Below are positions 1 through 7,034 of a DNA stretch of 36,894 bases, piece by piece. The DNA is taken from NCBI GenBank assembly GCA_036351335.1, contig JAZBOW010000165.1, positions 1 through 36,894 of the forward strand, given 5' to 3'. Origin of the DNA: UBA4459 sp036351335. Its GTDB lineage: Bacteria; Bacteroidota; Bacteroidia; Bacteroidales; F082. The notes below the pieces were generated by a model. The model had not been told where the DNA came from. It saw nothing but the letters and a program-made list of their open reading frames with translations, and ran no database searches. Every line of letters begins with the position of its first letter. The first letter of the stretch is position 1. The translations under genes were made by a program, and so were the position numbers.

Positions 1-114
1 ACAGCCGGCACACATACCATTGATATGAATGCCAGCAATCTTTCTTCAGGTGTGTATTTTTACACCGTTTCAAACGGCGCACAAAAAGTAACACATAAGA
101 TGATTGTTCAGTAG
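1..114 (+). CDS. 3' end of a T9SS (type A signal) secreted protein
   Basis: An open frame enters from the left edge and stops at a TAG at 112-114. The 37 visible residues include the pattern L-S-S-G-V-Y-F-Y followed by a short strand and the ending K-M-I-V-Q. This is the usual last part of a Por-secretion (type A) C-terminal domain, which directs cargo through the type IX secretion system and is removed or anchored at the cell surface. The identity of the passenger protein is outside the window. The next feature is a strong terminator, which supports this being the end of a transcription unit. The family call rests only on this short tail, so it is likely but not certain. Confidence 0.7.
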   Translation, partial: TAGTHTIDMNASNLSSGVYFYTVSNGAQKVTHKMIVQ

Positions 115-134
115 AACTATTATTAAAATCTTTT

Positions 135-163
135 AAAAAGGCGGGAATGATCCCGCCTTTTTT
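135..163 (+). terminator. Rho-independent terminator after the T9SS cargo gene
   Basis: A 12-bp perfect inverted repeat (AAAAAGGCGGGA / TCCCGCCTTTTT) with a 4-base loop ATGA at 147-150 ends in a run of T. It starts 21 bases after the stop codon at 112-114. The rest of 164-329 holds no feature I can recognise. Confidence 0.9.
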
Positions 164-329
164 ATTTTCCAATACCCGCCAGTTTGTAAGTCAGGCACTA
201 TCCATACAGATCGATGAATGCCGAAGCAATGGAAACCTGAAAGGTTGAAAAAAAATTACCATAAACTGGCACGACTCAGAAGGATGTAATGTACGTTGTA
301 GACCCGCACCAGTGATTAGCTTAATATAT

Positions 330-337
330 TATCTTTG
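330..337 (+). promoter_or_regulatory. Bacteroidota -7 element TATCTTTG for the M28 peptidase gene
   Basis: TATCTTTG fits the TAnnTTTG consensus of the Bacteroidota primary sigma factor. No good -33 element is visible at the usual spacing. Transcription would begin near 343-345, which leaves almost no leader before the ATG at 350 and about 17 bases before the ATG at 362. Confidence 0.55.
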
Positions 338-361
338 CGCAAAATTTAAATGTACCACTCG

Positions 362-2149
362 ATGAATCGCACACAAATCATATACCCGATCATTTTTTTA
401 TTTACCGGATTTACACTTCATGCACAAATCGCTGAACCGGAAATTACAATAAAAGAACTAAAAGAACATGTCTATTTCCTGGCTTCTGATGAGTTGGAAG
501 GCCGGAAACCCGGAACGGAAGGCGGATTGGAAGCTGCCAGATACATCCGTGACCAATTCACTTCTTTTGGGTTAACGCCCATTGGCGATAATGGATTCCA
601 GTATTTTGATGTAACCACCGGTATCAGCAAAGGGATTGATAACAAACTTGTGCTGAACGACAGCACTTTTGAACTGAATACCGATTTTATTCCCCTGCCC
701 TTTTCGTCCAATGCGTCCTTAACGGAAGAAGTGGTTTTTGGCGGCTTCGGATTTGAGATTGATCATGATTCGTTGCAATGGAACGATTATAAAGAACTGG
801 ATGTGGAGGGCAAATGGGTGCTTATCCTTCGTGGCGATCCGGAACCAGATAAAGACGAGAGTTTGTTTATTTCATCTGGTAGCGACAGGGATAAATCGCT
901 GCTTGCAAGAGACCATAAAGCCGGTGGCGTTTTATTGGTGAATGGCCCCCAGTTTGGCGACAAACTGCTTTCGGGCACATTCGACCGTGTGACTGCCGAT
1001 GTGGGCATTCCTGTGATCAATATCAGCCAGTCAGTTGCCAATATGATACTGGAAAATTCAGGAAAGAACATCAATGACCTGGAAAAAGAAATCATCGCTA
1101 ATTTGCAATCGATCGCATTTCCAACAGAAATTAAAATTTCAGGTACGACGGAGCTGATTAAAAATGAAGTAAGCACGCAAAATGTAGTGGCCATTATTGA
1201 AGGAGTTGATCCCAAACTCAAAAATGAATACATCGTGATTGGTGCTCATTATGACCATCTTGGATTTGGCGGCGTAGGATCAGGCTCAAGAACACCCGAT
1301 ACGCTGGATATCCACAATGGTGCAGATGACAATGCATCGGGTACAGCCGGGATTATTGAGTTGGCAGAAAGATTAAGCAGCGACCGGGAGCAACTTAAAA
1401 GAAGCGTAGTGGTCATGGCCTTTGGCGCCGAAGAAATGGGACTCCTCGGTTCACAGTTTTTCACATCCAATGCGCTGGTCGACCTGAAAGACGTGAAGGC
1501 CATGTTCAATTTTGATATGATCGGACGACTAGACACGACTGATTTTGGGGTTATGCTTGCAGGGACAGGAACAGCAGTAGAATTTGACAGTTTGTTAGCT
1601 ATTTATGAAAAGGAAAGCAAACTCGCTTTTAACCATTCGCCGGAAGGTTATGGCGCATCAGATCATGCCAGCTTTTATGCCAGCAATGTGCCGGTATTGT
1701 TTTTTACCACAGGTGCCCACCCCGACTACCATACCCCTGCCGACGATGCTGATAAAATCAATTACGAAGGACAAAAAGAAATTTTGGATTATGCCTACCC
1801 GCTCATTATAGATGTGGCGAACAGAGACAATAACCTTACCTACCAGGAAGCCGGACCGAAAGAGCGTACAGGTGGTGCAGGCAGGAGAGGGTTGAAAGTG
1901 AAACTGGGCATTATGCCCGATTTTACTGCTACTGAAAATGATGGCTTGGGAGTAGGCGGGGTAACCGCAGGCGGTCCGGCCAGCAAGGCAGGCATGCTCA
2001 AAGGCGACAAAATTATAGCCATCAACGGCATGGCCATCACCAATATTTATGATTATATGAACCGGCTTAAAAAATTAAAACCTGGCGAAACTATCTCTGT
2101 CGACATCATACGGGATGGCAATAATAAAGTACTTGTCGTAGTTTTATAG
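362..2149 (+). CDS. Secreted M28 family zinc aminopeptidase with PA and PDZ domains
   Basis: A predicted exported metallopeptidase that would remove N-terminal residues from peptides outside the cytoplasm. The N-terminus has a hydrophobic signal peptide ending in L-H-A-Q. A PA (protease-associated) region spans about residues 120-245. The M28 core follows, with G-A-H-Y-D-H-L-G (about 294), G-A-D-D-N-A-S-G (about 320), A-E-E-M-G (about 357), F-D-M-I-G-R (about 383) and a late Y-H-T-P, so the metal ligands and catalytic Glu look present. A PDZ domain fills about residues 510-590 and may bind substrate or partners. An ATG at 350 is also in frame; I prefer 362 because the -7 element at 330-337 would put the transcript start almost on 350. 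The stop overlaps the region where the GtrA gene begins, so the two are probably co-transcribed. Exact substrate is unknown. Confidence 0.9.
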   Translation: MNRTQIIYPIIFLFTGFTLHAQIAEPEITIKELKEHVYFLASDELEGRKPGTEGGLEAARYIRDQFTSFGLTPIGDNGFQYFDVTTGISKGIDNKLVLNDSTFELNTDFIPLPFSSNASLTEEVVFGGFGFEIDHDSLQWNDYKELDVEGKWVLILRGDPEPDKDESLFISSGSDRDKSLLARDHKAGGVLLVNGPQFGDKLLSGTFDRVTADVGIPVINISQSVANMILENSGKNINDLEKEIIANLQSIAFPTEIKISGTTELIKNEVSTQNVVAIIEGVDPKLKNEYIVIGAHYDHLGFGGVGSGSRTPDTLDIHNGADDNASGTAGIIELAERLSSDREQLKRSVVVMAFGAEEMGLLGSQFFTSNALVDLKDVKAMFNFDMIGRLDTTDFGVMLAGTGTAVEFDSLLAIYEKESKLAFNHSPEGYGASDHASFYASNVPVLFFTTGAHPDYHTPADDADKINYEGQKEILDYAYPLIIDVANRDNNLTYQEAGPKERTGGAGRRGLKVKLGIMPDFTATENDGLGVGGVTAGGPASKAGMLKGDKIIAINGMAITNIYDYMNRLKKLKPGETISVDIIRDGNNKVLVVVL

Positions 2150-2166
2150 TGACTATCATCTTTCTA

Positions 2167-2580
2167 ATGGCTGAATTTTTCACCAAATCATTTCTTTTAA
2201 AATTTCTGAAATTCGGAGTGGTGGGGTTTTCAGGTGTTTTCGTCGATTTTGGCATTACCTACCTGGCCAAAGAAAAACTGCATATTCAGAAATATGTGGC
2301 CAATGCCATTGGTTTTACGACTGCAGCTTCCAGCAATTATTACCTGAATCGTGTGTGGACTTTTGAAAGTACCAATCCGAAAATAGGACTGGAGTATACC
2401 GAATTTTTAATTATCTCCTTGATTGGATTAGCAATCAATACGTTCATCTTATGGATACTGGTCAGTAAGTTCAGAATGAACTTTTATGTCGCTAAAATAT
2501 TTGCTATTATCGTGGTAACCATTTGGAATTTCTTCGCAAACGTGTTGATCACTTTTAATACAGAGAATCCGCTTTTCTAA
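2167..2580 (+). CDS. GtrA family small membrane protein
   Basis: A 137-residue protein with four predicted membrane segments and the GtrA-like opening L-K-F-G-V-V-G-F-S-G followed by V-D-F-G-I-T-Y-L and later Y-L-N-R-V-W-T-F, which is characteristic. GtrA proteins are thought to help move polyprenyl-linked sugars across the inner membrane for glycosylation of surface polymers; the partner glycosyltransferase is not in this window. A GTG at 2149, overlapping the peptidase stop by one base, could start a form six residues longer; the ATG at 2167 fits usual family N-termini better. It ends one base before the stop of the convergent purA gene, leaving no room for a terminator between them. Confidence 0.85.
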   Translation: MAEFFTKSFLLKFLKFGVVGFSGVFVDFGITYLAKEKLHIQKYVANAIGFTTAASSNYYLNRVWTFESTNPKIGLEYTEFLIISLIGLAINTFILWILVSKFRMNFYVAKIFAIIVVTIWNFFANVLITFNTENPLF

Positions 2581-2581
2581 C

Positions 2582-3877
2582 TTAAGTTTTTTTAAAGATT
2601 GTTTCCGTCCTGTCAGGACCCACTGAAACAATGGTAATTGGCACACCTACTTTATTTTCAATATAAGATACATATTCCTTTAGTTCCGAAGGCAAGTCAT
2701 TATAGCCGTTTGAAACTGCCACTTCACAGTTCCATCCATTAAGAGTTTCCAGTACGGGCTCAATATCCAATGATGCTGATTCATAGGGTATTTCCTCAGA
2801 AAGGTTTCCGTTATACTTGTAATTTACAGCTATTTTTAACTCATTGAAACTGTTCAGCACATCGGCTTTCATCATCATTAGTTCGGTTACGCCATTAAGC
2901 ATAATGGCATATTTAAGTGCGGGCAGGTCAAGCCAGCCGCATCTTCTCGGTCTTCCGGTGGTTGAGCCATATTCGTTACCAAGATCCCGAAGCGAATTAC
3001 CATCCTCGTCCATTAATTCGGTAGGGAACGGTCCACTACCTACGCGTGTACAATAGGCTTTAAAAATACCATACACTTTACCCACTTTCGAGGGCGCAAT
3101 ACCCAGTCCGCTGCAAACACCGGCTGTAATGGTATTGGAAGATGTAACAAACGGATAGGAGCCAAAATCGATATCTAACAGTGTTCCCTGTGCACCTTCA
3201 GCTAAAATAGATTTGCCTTCATTGAGTGCGCTATTCAAATAGTATTCGCTGTTTACTTTTTTCAATTTCCTCAACACTTCCAGTGCTTCCAGCCAGGCTG
3301 TTTCATATTCGGGAAAGCGCAGTCCGTCAAATTCCATTTCACGGTAATCCACCTCAAATTGCCTGATGGTTTTCAAATGCCTTTCACGTGCCTGCAGGTA
3401 TCTTTTCTCAAACTCATCACTTTCCAGGTCGCCAATACGCATGCCGTTACGGCTTATTTTATCCGTGTATGCCGGACTGATACCTTTAAGTGTTGAACCA
3501 ATTTTATCTTTTCCTTTTGCATATTCAGAAACAGCATCCAGCAACCTATGTGTGGGCAGGATCAGATGTGCTTTACGGGAGACCAGTAAATTTTCCTGAA
3601 CATCAATGCCTCCTTCAAGCAATTTGGCAATTTCTTTTTTCAATACAAACGGATCTATGATCACGCCATTGCCGATCACATTGATGGTTTTTTGGTTAAA
3701 GATACCTGAAGGGATGGTGTGAAGCACAAATTTTTTACCATCGAACTCAATGGTATGCCCTGCATTGGGACCGCCCTGGAATCGCGCGATAATATCATAT
3801 TTGGGTGTGAGTACATCCACAATTTTACCCTTCCCTTCGTCGCCCCACTGGAGGCCTAAAAGAACATCAACTTTCAT
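2582..3877 (-). CDS. purA: Adenylosuccinate synthetase
   Basis: Catalyses GTP-dependent joining of IMP and aspartate, the first committed step from IMP to AMP, in the cytoplasm. The P-loop-like W-G-D-E-G-K-G-K lies at residues 11-18, with the catalytic base Asp13, and G-G-P-N-A-G-H-T at 35-42 carries His41, matching the standard numbering of the family. Later G-S-T-T-G-R-P-R-R-C-G-W-L-D and the C-terminal S-V-G-P-D-R-T-E are also typical. Length (431 residues) is normal. An ATG nine bases upstream (3886) adds three residues; 3877 gives the canonical M-K-V-D start. It follows the RSH and Fur genes on the same strand, but a terminator-like hairpin and its own promoter lie between fur and purA. 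Confidence 0.97.
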   Translation of the reverse strand: MKVDVLLGLQWGDEGKGKIVDVLTPKYDIIARFQGGPNAGHTIEFDGKKFVLHTIPSGIFNQKTINVIGNGVIIDPFVLKKEIAKLLEGGIDVQENLLVSRKAHLILPTHRLLDAVSEYAKGKDKIGSTLKGISPAYTDKISRNGMRIGDLESDEFEKRYLQARERHLKTIRQFEVDYREMEFDGLRFPEYETAWLEALEVLRKLKKVNSEYYLNSALNEGKSILAEGAQGTLLDIDFGSYPFVTSSNTITAGVCSGLGIAPSKVGKVYGIFKAYCTRVGSGPFPTELMDEDGNSLRDLGNEYGSTTGRPRRCGWLDLPALKYAIMLNGVTELMMMKADVLNSFNELKIAVNYKYNGNLSEEIPYESASLDIEPVLETLNGWNCEVAVSNGYNDLPSELKEYVSYIENKVGVPITIVSVGPDRTETIFKKT

Positions 3878-3955
3878 ACGTTTCAAATCTTTAGCAATGA
3901 AAAATTGTAAAAATAATTTGTACGGTACTGAAGCGCCGTTTAATTATTAGTCACA

Positions 3956-3984
3956 CAATAAAAAACCCTGCATAATCAGGGTAT
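3956..3984 (-). terminator. Terminator-like hairpin between fur and purA
   Basis: Read on the minus strand, ACCCTG and CAGGGT form a 6-bp stem (3965-3970 with 3977-3982) around a 6-base loop, followed directly by six T. It can end transcription of the fur gene. Because the only consensus promoter for purA (3995-4024) lies upstream of it, it would also sit in the purA leader, so it may act as an attenuator there. Confidence 0.65.
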
Positions 3985-3994
3985 TTGTTGCAAA

Positions 3995-4024
3995 CAAATG
4001 TACTAAAATAGTACCGCAACCAAA
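3995..4024 (-). promoter_or_regulatory. Candidate purA promoter, TTTG-N18-TACATTTG
   Basis: On the minus strand, TTTG at 4024-4021, an 18-base spacer and TACATTTG at 4002-3995 match both elements of the Bacteroidota promoter. This is one of the best two-element matches in the window. The start of transcription is expected near 3988, just before the hairpin at 3965-3982. I found no TAnnTTTG match between that hairpin and the purA start. Confidence 0.6.
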
Positions 4025-4049
4025 TAGAAATATTATGAATATTTACTAA

Positions 4050-4520
4050 CTACTTTTCGGTTTCTGTGGTTTTGTGTGCCTTGCACTTTCCATAGAAGGT
4101 GAGGGAATGATAAGCTACTTCAACGCCCAGTAATTCTTCAACAGATTTTTGTATCTCCTGAATACGGGGGTCGCAAAACTCCAGCACTTTACCGTCTTCG
4201 AGACAAACAAAATGATCGTGTTGCTTAAACTTGAATGAACGTTCAAATTGCGCACAGTTATTTCCAAACTGGTGTTTGGTAACCAGGTTGCAATCCAATA
4301 ACAATTCGATGGTATTATACAAGGTAGCCCTGCTCACCCTGTACTTATTGTTCTTCATCCTGATGTAGAGTGTCTCTATATCGAAATGGCCATCAGTGGC
4401 GTAGATTTCTTTGAGTATGGTATAGCGCTCCGGTGTTTTACGATGACCTCTGCCCTCCAGGTACTCAGTAAATATTTTTTTTACGGATTCGAATGTATCT
4501 TTTTTGTTGTTTGACTTCAT
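4050..4520 (-). CDS. Fur family metal-responsive transcription regulator
   Basis: A 156-residue protein with the Fur fold: an N-terminal winged helix with R-K-T-P-E-R-Y-T-I-L and the recognition region S-R-A-T-L-Y-N-T (about 63-70), then a dimer and metal domain. Metal-site residues visible are His45 and Asp47 (G-H-F-D) and His101 and His103 (H-D-H-F). The usual paired CxxC motifs of the structural zinc site are altered: position 106-109 reads C-L-E-D and position 146-149 reads C-K-A-H. The subtype (Fur, PerR or Zur) cannot be assigned from this. It sits between the RSH gene and purA on the same strand and has its own -7 element 21 bases upstream. Confidence 0.88.
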   Translation of the reverse strand: MKSNNKKDTFESVKKIFTEYLEGRGHRKTPERYTILKEIYATDGHFDIETLYIRMKNNKYRVSRATLYNTIELLLDCNLVTKHQFGNNCAQFERSFKFKQHDHFVCLEDGKVLEFCDPRIQEIQKSVEELLGVEVAYHSLTFYGKCKAHKTTETEK

Positions 4521-4540
4521 GTATGACGTCTTTAGTCAGG

Positions 4541-4548
4541 CAAAAGTA
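4541..4548 (-). promoter_or_regulatory. -7 element TACTTTTG for the Fur-family gene
   Basis: TACTTTTG on the minus strand ends 21 bases before the ATG at 4520, giving a leader of about 14 bases. No clear -33 element is visible; the upstream DNA is very rich in A and T. It means the regulator can be made independently of the RSH gene. Confidence 0.5.
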
Positions 4549-4597
4549 CAATTTTTTTAATTTTTATATGGTTTAAATATAAATTAATTAGATGTGA

Positions 4598-6835
4598 TCA
4601 TGTGATTTTTTCGAGACGGGTTACTTTAATCACCTCTTTGATCTTTTTTAACCGTTGGATCAGGTTTTTCAACTTCTCGGTGCTGTTGATGTAAATGGTC
4701 AGGTCCATATCAACTAAACCCTTGCTGTTTAGTAGGTTAAGTGAGCGGATATTGGTTTCGAAATCTTTGGCAATCAGGGTGGATATTTTTTGTACGAGGC
4801 CGATATTGTCGACAGCTTTAATATTTAATCCGGCTAAAAAGATGATGCCTTCCTTTTGCTTCCACTTGGCTTTCACAATATTTTTTCCATATTGCGACAT
4901 TAATTTGATGGCCACATTGCAATCGGTTTTATGAATTCGGATAGGTTCATTCGGGAAGATCAGGCCAATGACATCATCACCGGGTATCGGGTTGCAGCAT
5001 TTTGCTACAGCATACTCAAGTTCGGTAAAACCGTCATGTTTTTTCACCTCTTTTTTGGCTTGGGAAACCAGCAGCACGTCATCTTCGCTGCTTAAAAGTC
5101 CCTCACTGGCAATTACCGGCATTTTTGGTTTTACAAATGGTAGCCTGATACTCCTCACCCAACTGGCTAAACTCTCGCTAGGTGCCAGCGATTCTTTAAC
5201 ATTCTTAAAGCTTATTTTATCTTTTGCAATATAGTAGTAGAGGTCAACAATACCATTTAAATTATTTTCCCTAATCAGTTTTTGAAGGTTCAGCTTGGTA
5301 CTTTCCAGTTTCAATTGCTCCAGATGCTTCTCGAGCTTCTCTTTGCCTTCCTCGCGAAACTTTTTCCTTTCGCTTTTTATGGCTGTTTTAATTCTTGTTT
5401 TGGCCCTTGCTGTTCTTACATAATCATACCAGTCTTCGTTGGGAGATTGTATTTTAGAATCGATTATTTGCACCTGGTCACCTGATTTGATCTGGTAATC
5501 AATGGGTACAAGCCTGTGATTTACATTTGCCCCGATACAATGATTACCAAGTTCTGTATGGATGGCATAAGCAAAATCGAGCACCGTAGCGCCTGCCGGC
5601 ATATTTACCATATCGCCTTTGGGCGAAAACACTACGATCTCATCTTCGAACAGGTTCTTTTTAAAATCATTGATAAAGTCAATCGTTTCTTCTTCGCTTT
5701 CTTTCAACAATTCCCGTGTTCTTTTCAGCCATTTATCAAGTCCGGCATCCAGCTTTTCCTGGTCTTTAAATTTCCAGTGGGCAGCGTAGCCTTTCATGGC
5801 AATTTCATGCATCCTTCTGCTACGAATCTGCACATCTACCCAATGCCCGTCATGGCCCATAACCGTGGCATGAATGGCTTCATACCCATTGGCTTTCGGG
5901 GTACTGATCCAATCTCTTAATTTTTTATTATTGGGTGTGTAAATGCCTGTTACCACAGAATATGCCGCCCAACAGTCTAGTTTCTCCCTATGTATTTTAC
6001 TGTCGATAATGATCTCAACAGAAAAAGTATTGTAAATTTCTTCAAAGGGTACCTGATCAGCCTGCATTTTTTGCCAGATGGAGTAAGCGGTTTTCATCCG
6101 GCACCGCATTTCAAAATCGAGTTTTAGTTTTTCCAATTCTTTTTCTATGGACGGTTTGAAATTGCTAAAAACCTCCTGCCTGGCTTCTTCAGAAGCAGCC
6201 ATTTTTTCAGAAATGTCCTTATAAATATGCGGTTGCGAATATTTGAATGAAAGTTCCTCCAATTCTGTCTTGATCGCGTATAGTCCCAGCCGATTTGCCA
6301 ATGGCGAGTATAAGAACAGGGTTTCTGAAGCTACTTTGAGTTGTTTTTCCCTGGCCATCACTTCCATCGTCCGCAGGTTATGAAGGCGGTCTGCAAGTTT
6401 GATAAGTATCACCCGTACATCATCTGTGAGGGTAAATAATATCTTTTTCAGGGTTTCAGCCTGGGCTGTGGATGAAGTGTCCGAAATCTCGTCAATTTTT
6501 GTCAATCCGTCAATGATCCGGGCCACATCGTCTCCAAACATTTCACTGATATCTTCAAGCCTCAAACTTGTATCTTCAACGGTATCATGCAACAATGCTG
6601 AAATAATGGATGTACGCCCAAGGCCGATTTCGCCAGCGGCAATGGTAGCCACCTCAATCGGGTGAAAAATAAAAGCTTCTCCTGTTTTCCGGCGCATGCT
6701 TTTATGCGCGTCGGCAGCCAAACGAAATGCTTTACGCACCATCCACCGGTCTTCAATGGTCTTGCGGGTATGCCATACTTCAATTAGACGCCTGTAGCGC
6801 CTTAGTATTTCTAGTCTTTCCTGTTCCGGTGTCAT
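4598..6835 (-). CDS. RelA/SpoT homologue (RSH), hydrolase intact, synthetase residues altered
   Basis: A long RSH protein of 745 residues acting on the alarmone (p)ppGpp. Domains in order: HD hydrolase, synthetase, TGS (about 400-460, starting V-F-S-P-K-G), a conserved-Cys region with A-V-A-K-C-C-N-P-I-P-G-D (about 610) and a C-terminal ACT domain. Hydrolase residues are all present: His58, His83-Asp84, Glu87-Asp88, Asp149 and Asn153. In the synthetase domain the residues matching the catalytic pair are changed: Asn269 (codon 6029-6031) where Asp is expected, and Asp334 (codon 5834-5836) where Glu is expected in V-E-V-Q-I-R-T. Glu274 replaces a usual Arg. This suggests a mainly ppGpp-degrading enzyme. 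An ATG at 6901 would add 22 residues, but the -7 element at 6865-6872 lies inside that extension, so I chose 6835. Confidence 0.92.
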   Translation of the reverse strand: MTPEQERLEILRRYRRLIEVWHTRKTIEDRWMVRKAFRLAADAHKSMRRKTGEAFIFHPIEVATIAAGEIGLGRTSIISALLHDTVEDTSLRLEDISEMFGDDVARIIDGLTKIDEISDTSSTAQAETLKKILFTLTDDVRVILIKLADRLHNLRTMEVMAREKQLKVASETLFLYSPLANRLGLYAIKTELEELSFKYSQPHIYKDISEKMAASEEARQEVFSNFKPSIEKELEKLKLDFEMRCRMKTAYSIWQKMQADQVPFEEIYNTFSVEIIIDSKIHREKLDCWAAYSVVTGIYTPNNKKLRDWISTPKANGYEAIHATVMGHDGHWVDVQIRSRRMHEIAMKGYAAHWKFKDQEKLDAGLDKWLKRTRELLKESEEETIDFINDFKKNLFEDEIVVFSPKGDMVNMPAGATVLDFAYAIHTELGNHCIGANVNHRLVPIDYQIKSGDQVQIIDSKIQSPNEDWYDYVRTARAKTRIKTAIKSERKKFREEGKEKLEKHLEQLKLESTKLNLQKLIRENNLNGIVDLYYYIAKDKISFKNVKESLAPSESLASWVRSIRLPFVKPKMPVIASEGLLSSEDDVLLVSQAKKEVKKHDGFTELEYAVAKCCNPIPGDDVIGLIFPNEPIRIHKTDCNVAIKLMSQYGKNIVKAKWKQKEGIIFLAGLNIKAVDNIGLVQKISTLIAKDFETNIRSLNLLNSKGLVDMDLTIYINSTEKLKNLIQRLKKIKEVIKVTRLEKIT

Positions 6836-6864
6836 TTTATCAATATACTTTCTAGAGGAACTTA

Positions 6865-6872
6865 CAAAATTA
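6865..6872 (-). promoter_or_regulatory. -7 element TAATTTTG for the RSH gene
   Basis: TAATTTTG on the minus strand lies 29 bases before the ATG at 6835. The expected leader is about 23 bases, as for other genes here. No good -33 match is seen. Confidence 0.45.
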
Positions 6873-7007
6873 GCAAAACCAACCCAACCATTGTACGCCA
6901 TTTATTAAATTTCGTTCCAAATACTATTGAAATATCTTAGGCGGTAATTCAAATTTGAAGAATCATTGAAATTGTCAAAGCGTGGCATTCGTTTTGTGGA
7001 TTATTCG

Positions 7008-7015
7008 TAGTTTTG
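7008..7015 (+). promoter_or_regulatory. -7 element TAGTTTTG for the T9SS type B cargo gene
   Basis: TAGTTTTG matches TAnnTTTG and lies 19 bases before the ATG at 7035. The predicted transcript starts near 7022 and thus excludes the in-frame TTG at 7023 as a practical start. Confidence 0.5.
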
Positions 7016-7034
7016 AAACTCATTGTTAAGCCTG

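Noticed and set aside
350..361. Upstream ATG for the M28 peptidase
   Set aside because: The -7 element at 330-337 would leave almost no leader; the ATG at 362 gives a cleaner signal peptide start. Not excluded.
4593..4606. Short direct repeat TGTGAT-CA-TGTGAT near the RSH stop codon
   Set aside because: Two 6-base copies in A+T-rich DNA at the end of a gene; no array and no third copy, so chance is the simplest explanation.
6836..6901. Longer RSH N-terminus from the ATG at 6901
   Set aside because: The extra 22 residues do not resemble the family and contain the candidate -7 element 6865-6872, so they are probably leader and promoter DNA.
7023..7034. TTG start for the T9SS type B cargo gene
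   Set aside because: The ATG at 7035 begins a textbook signal peptide, and the TTG coincides with the predicted transcript start.
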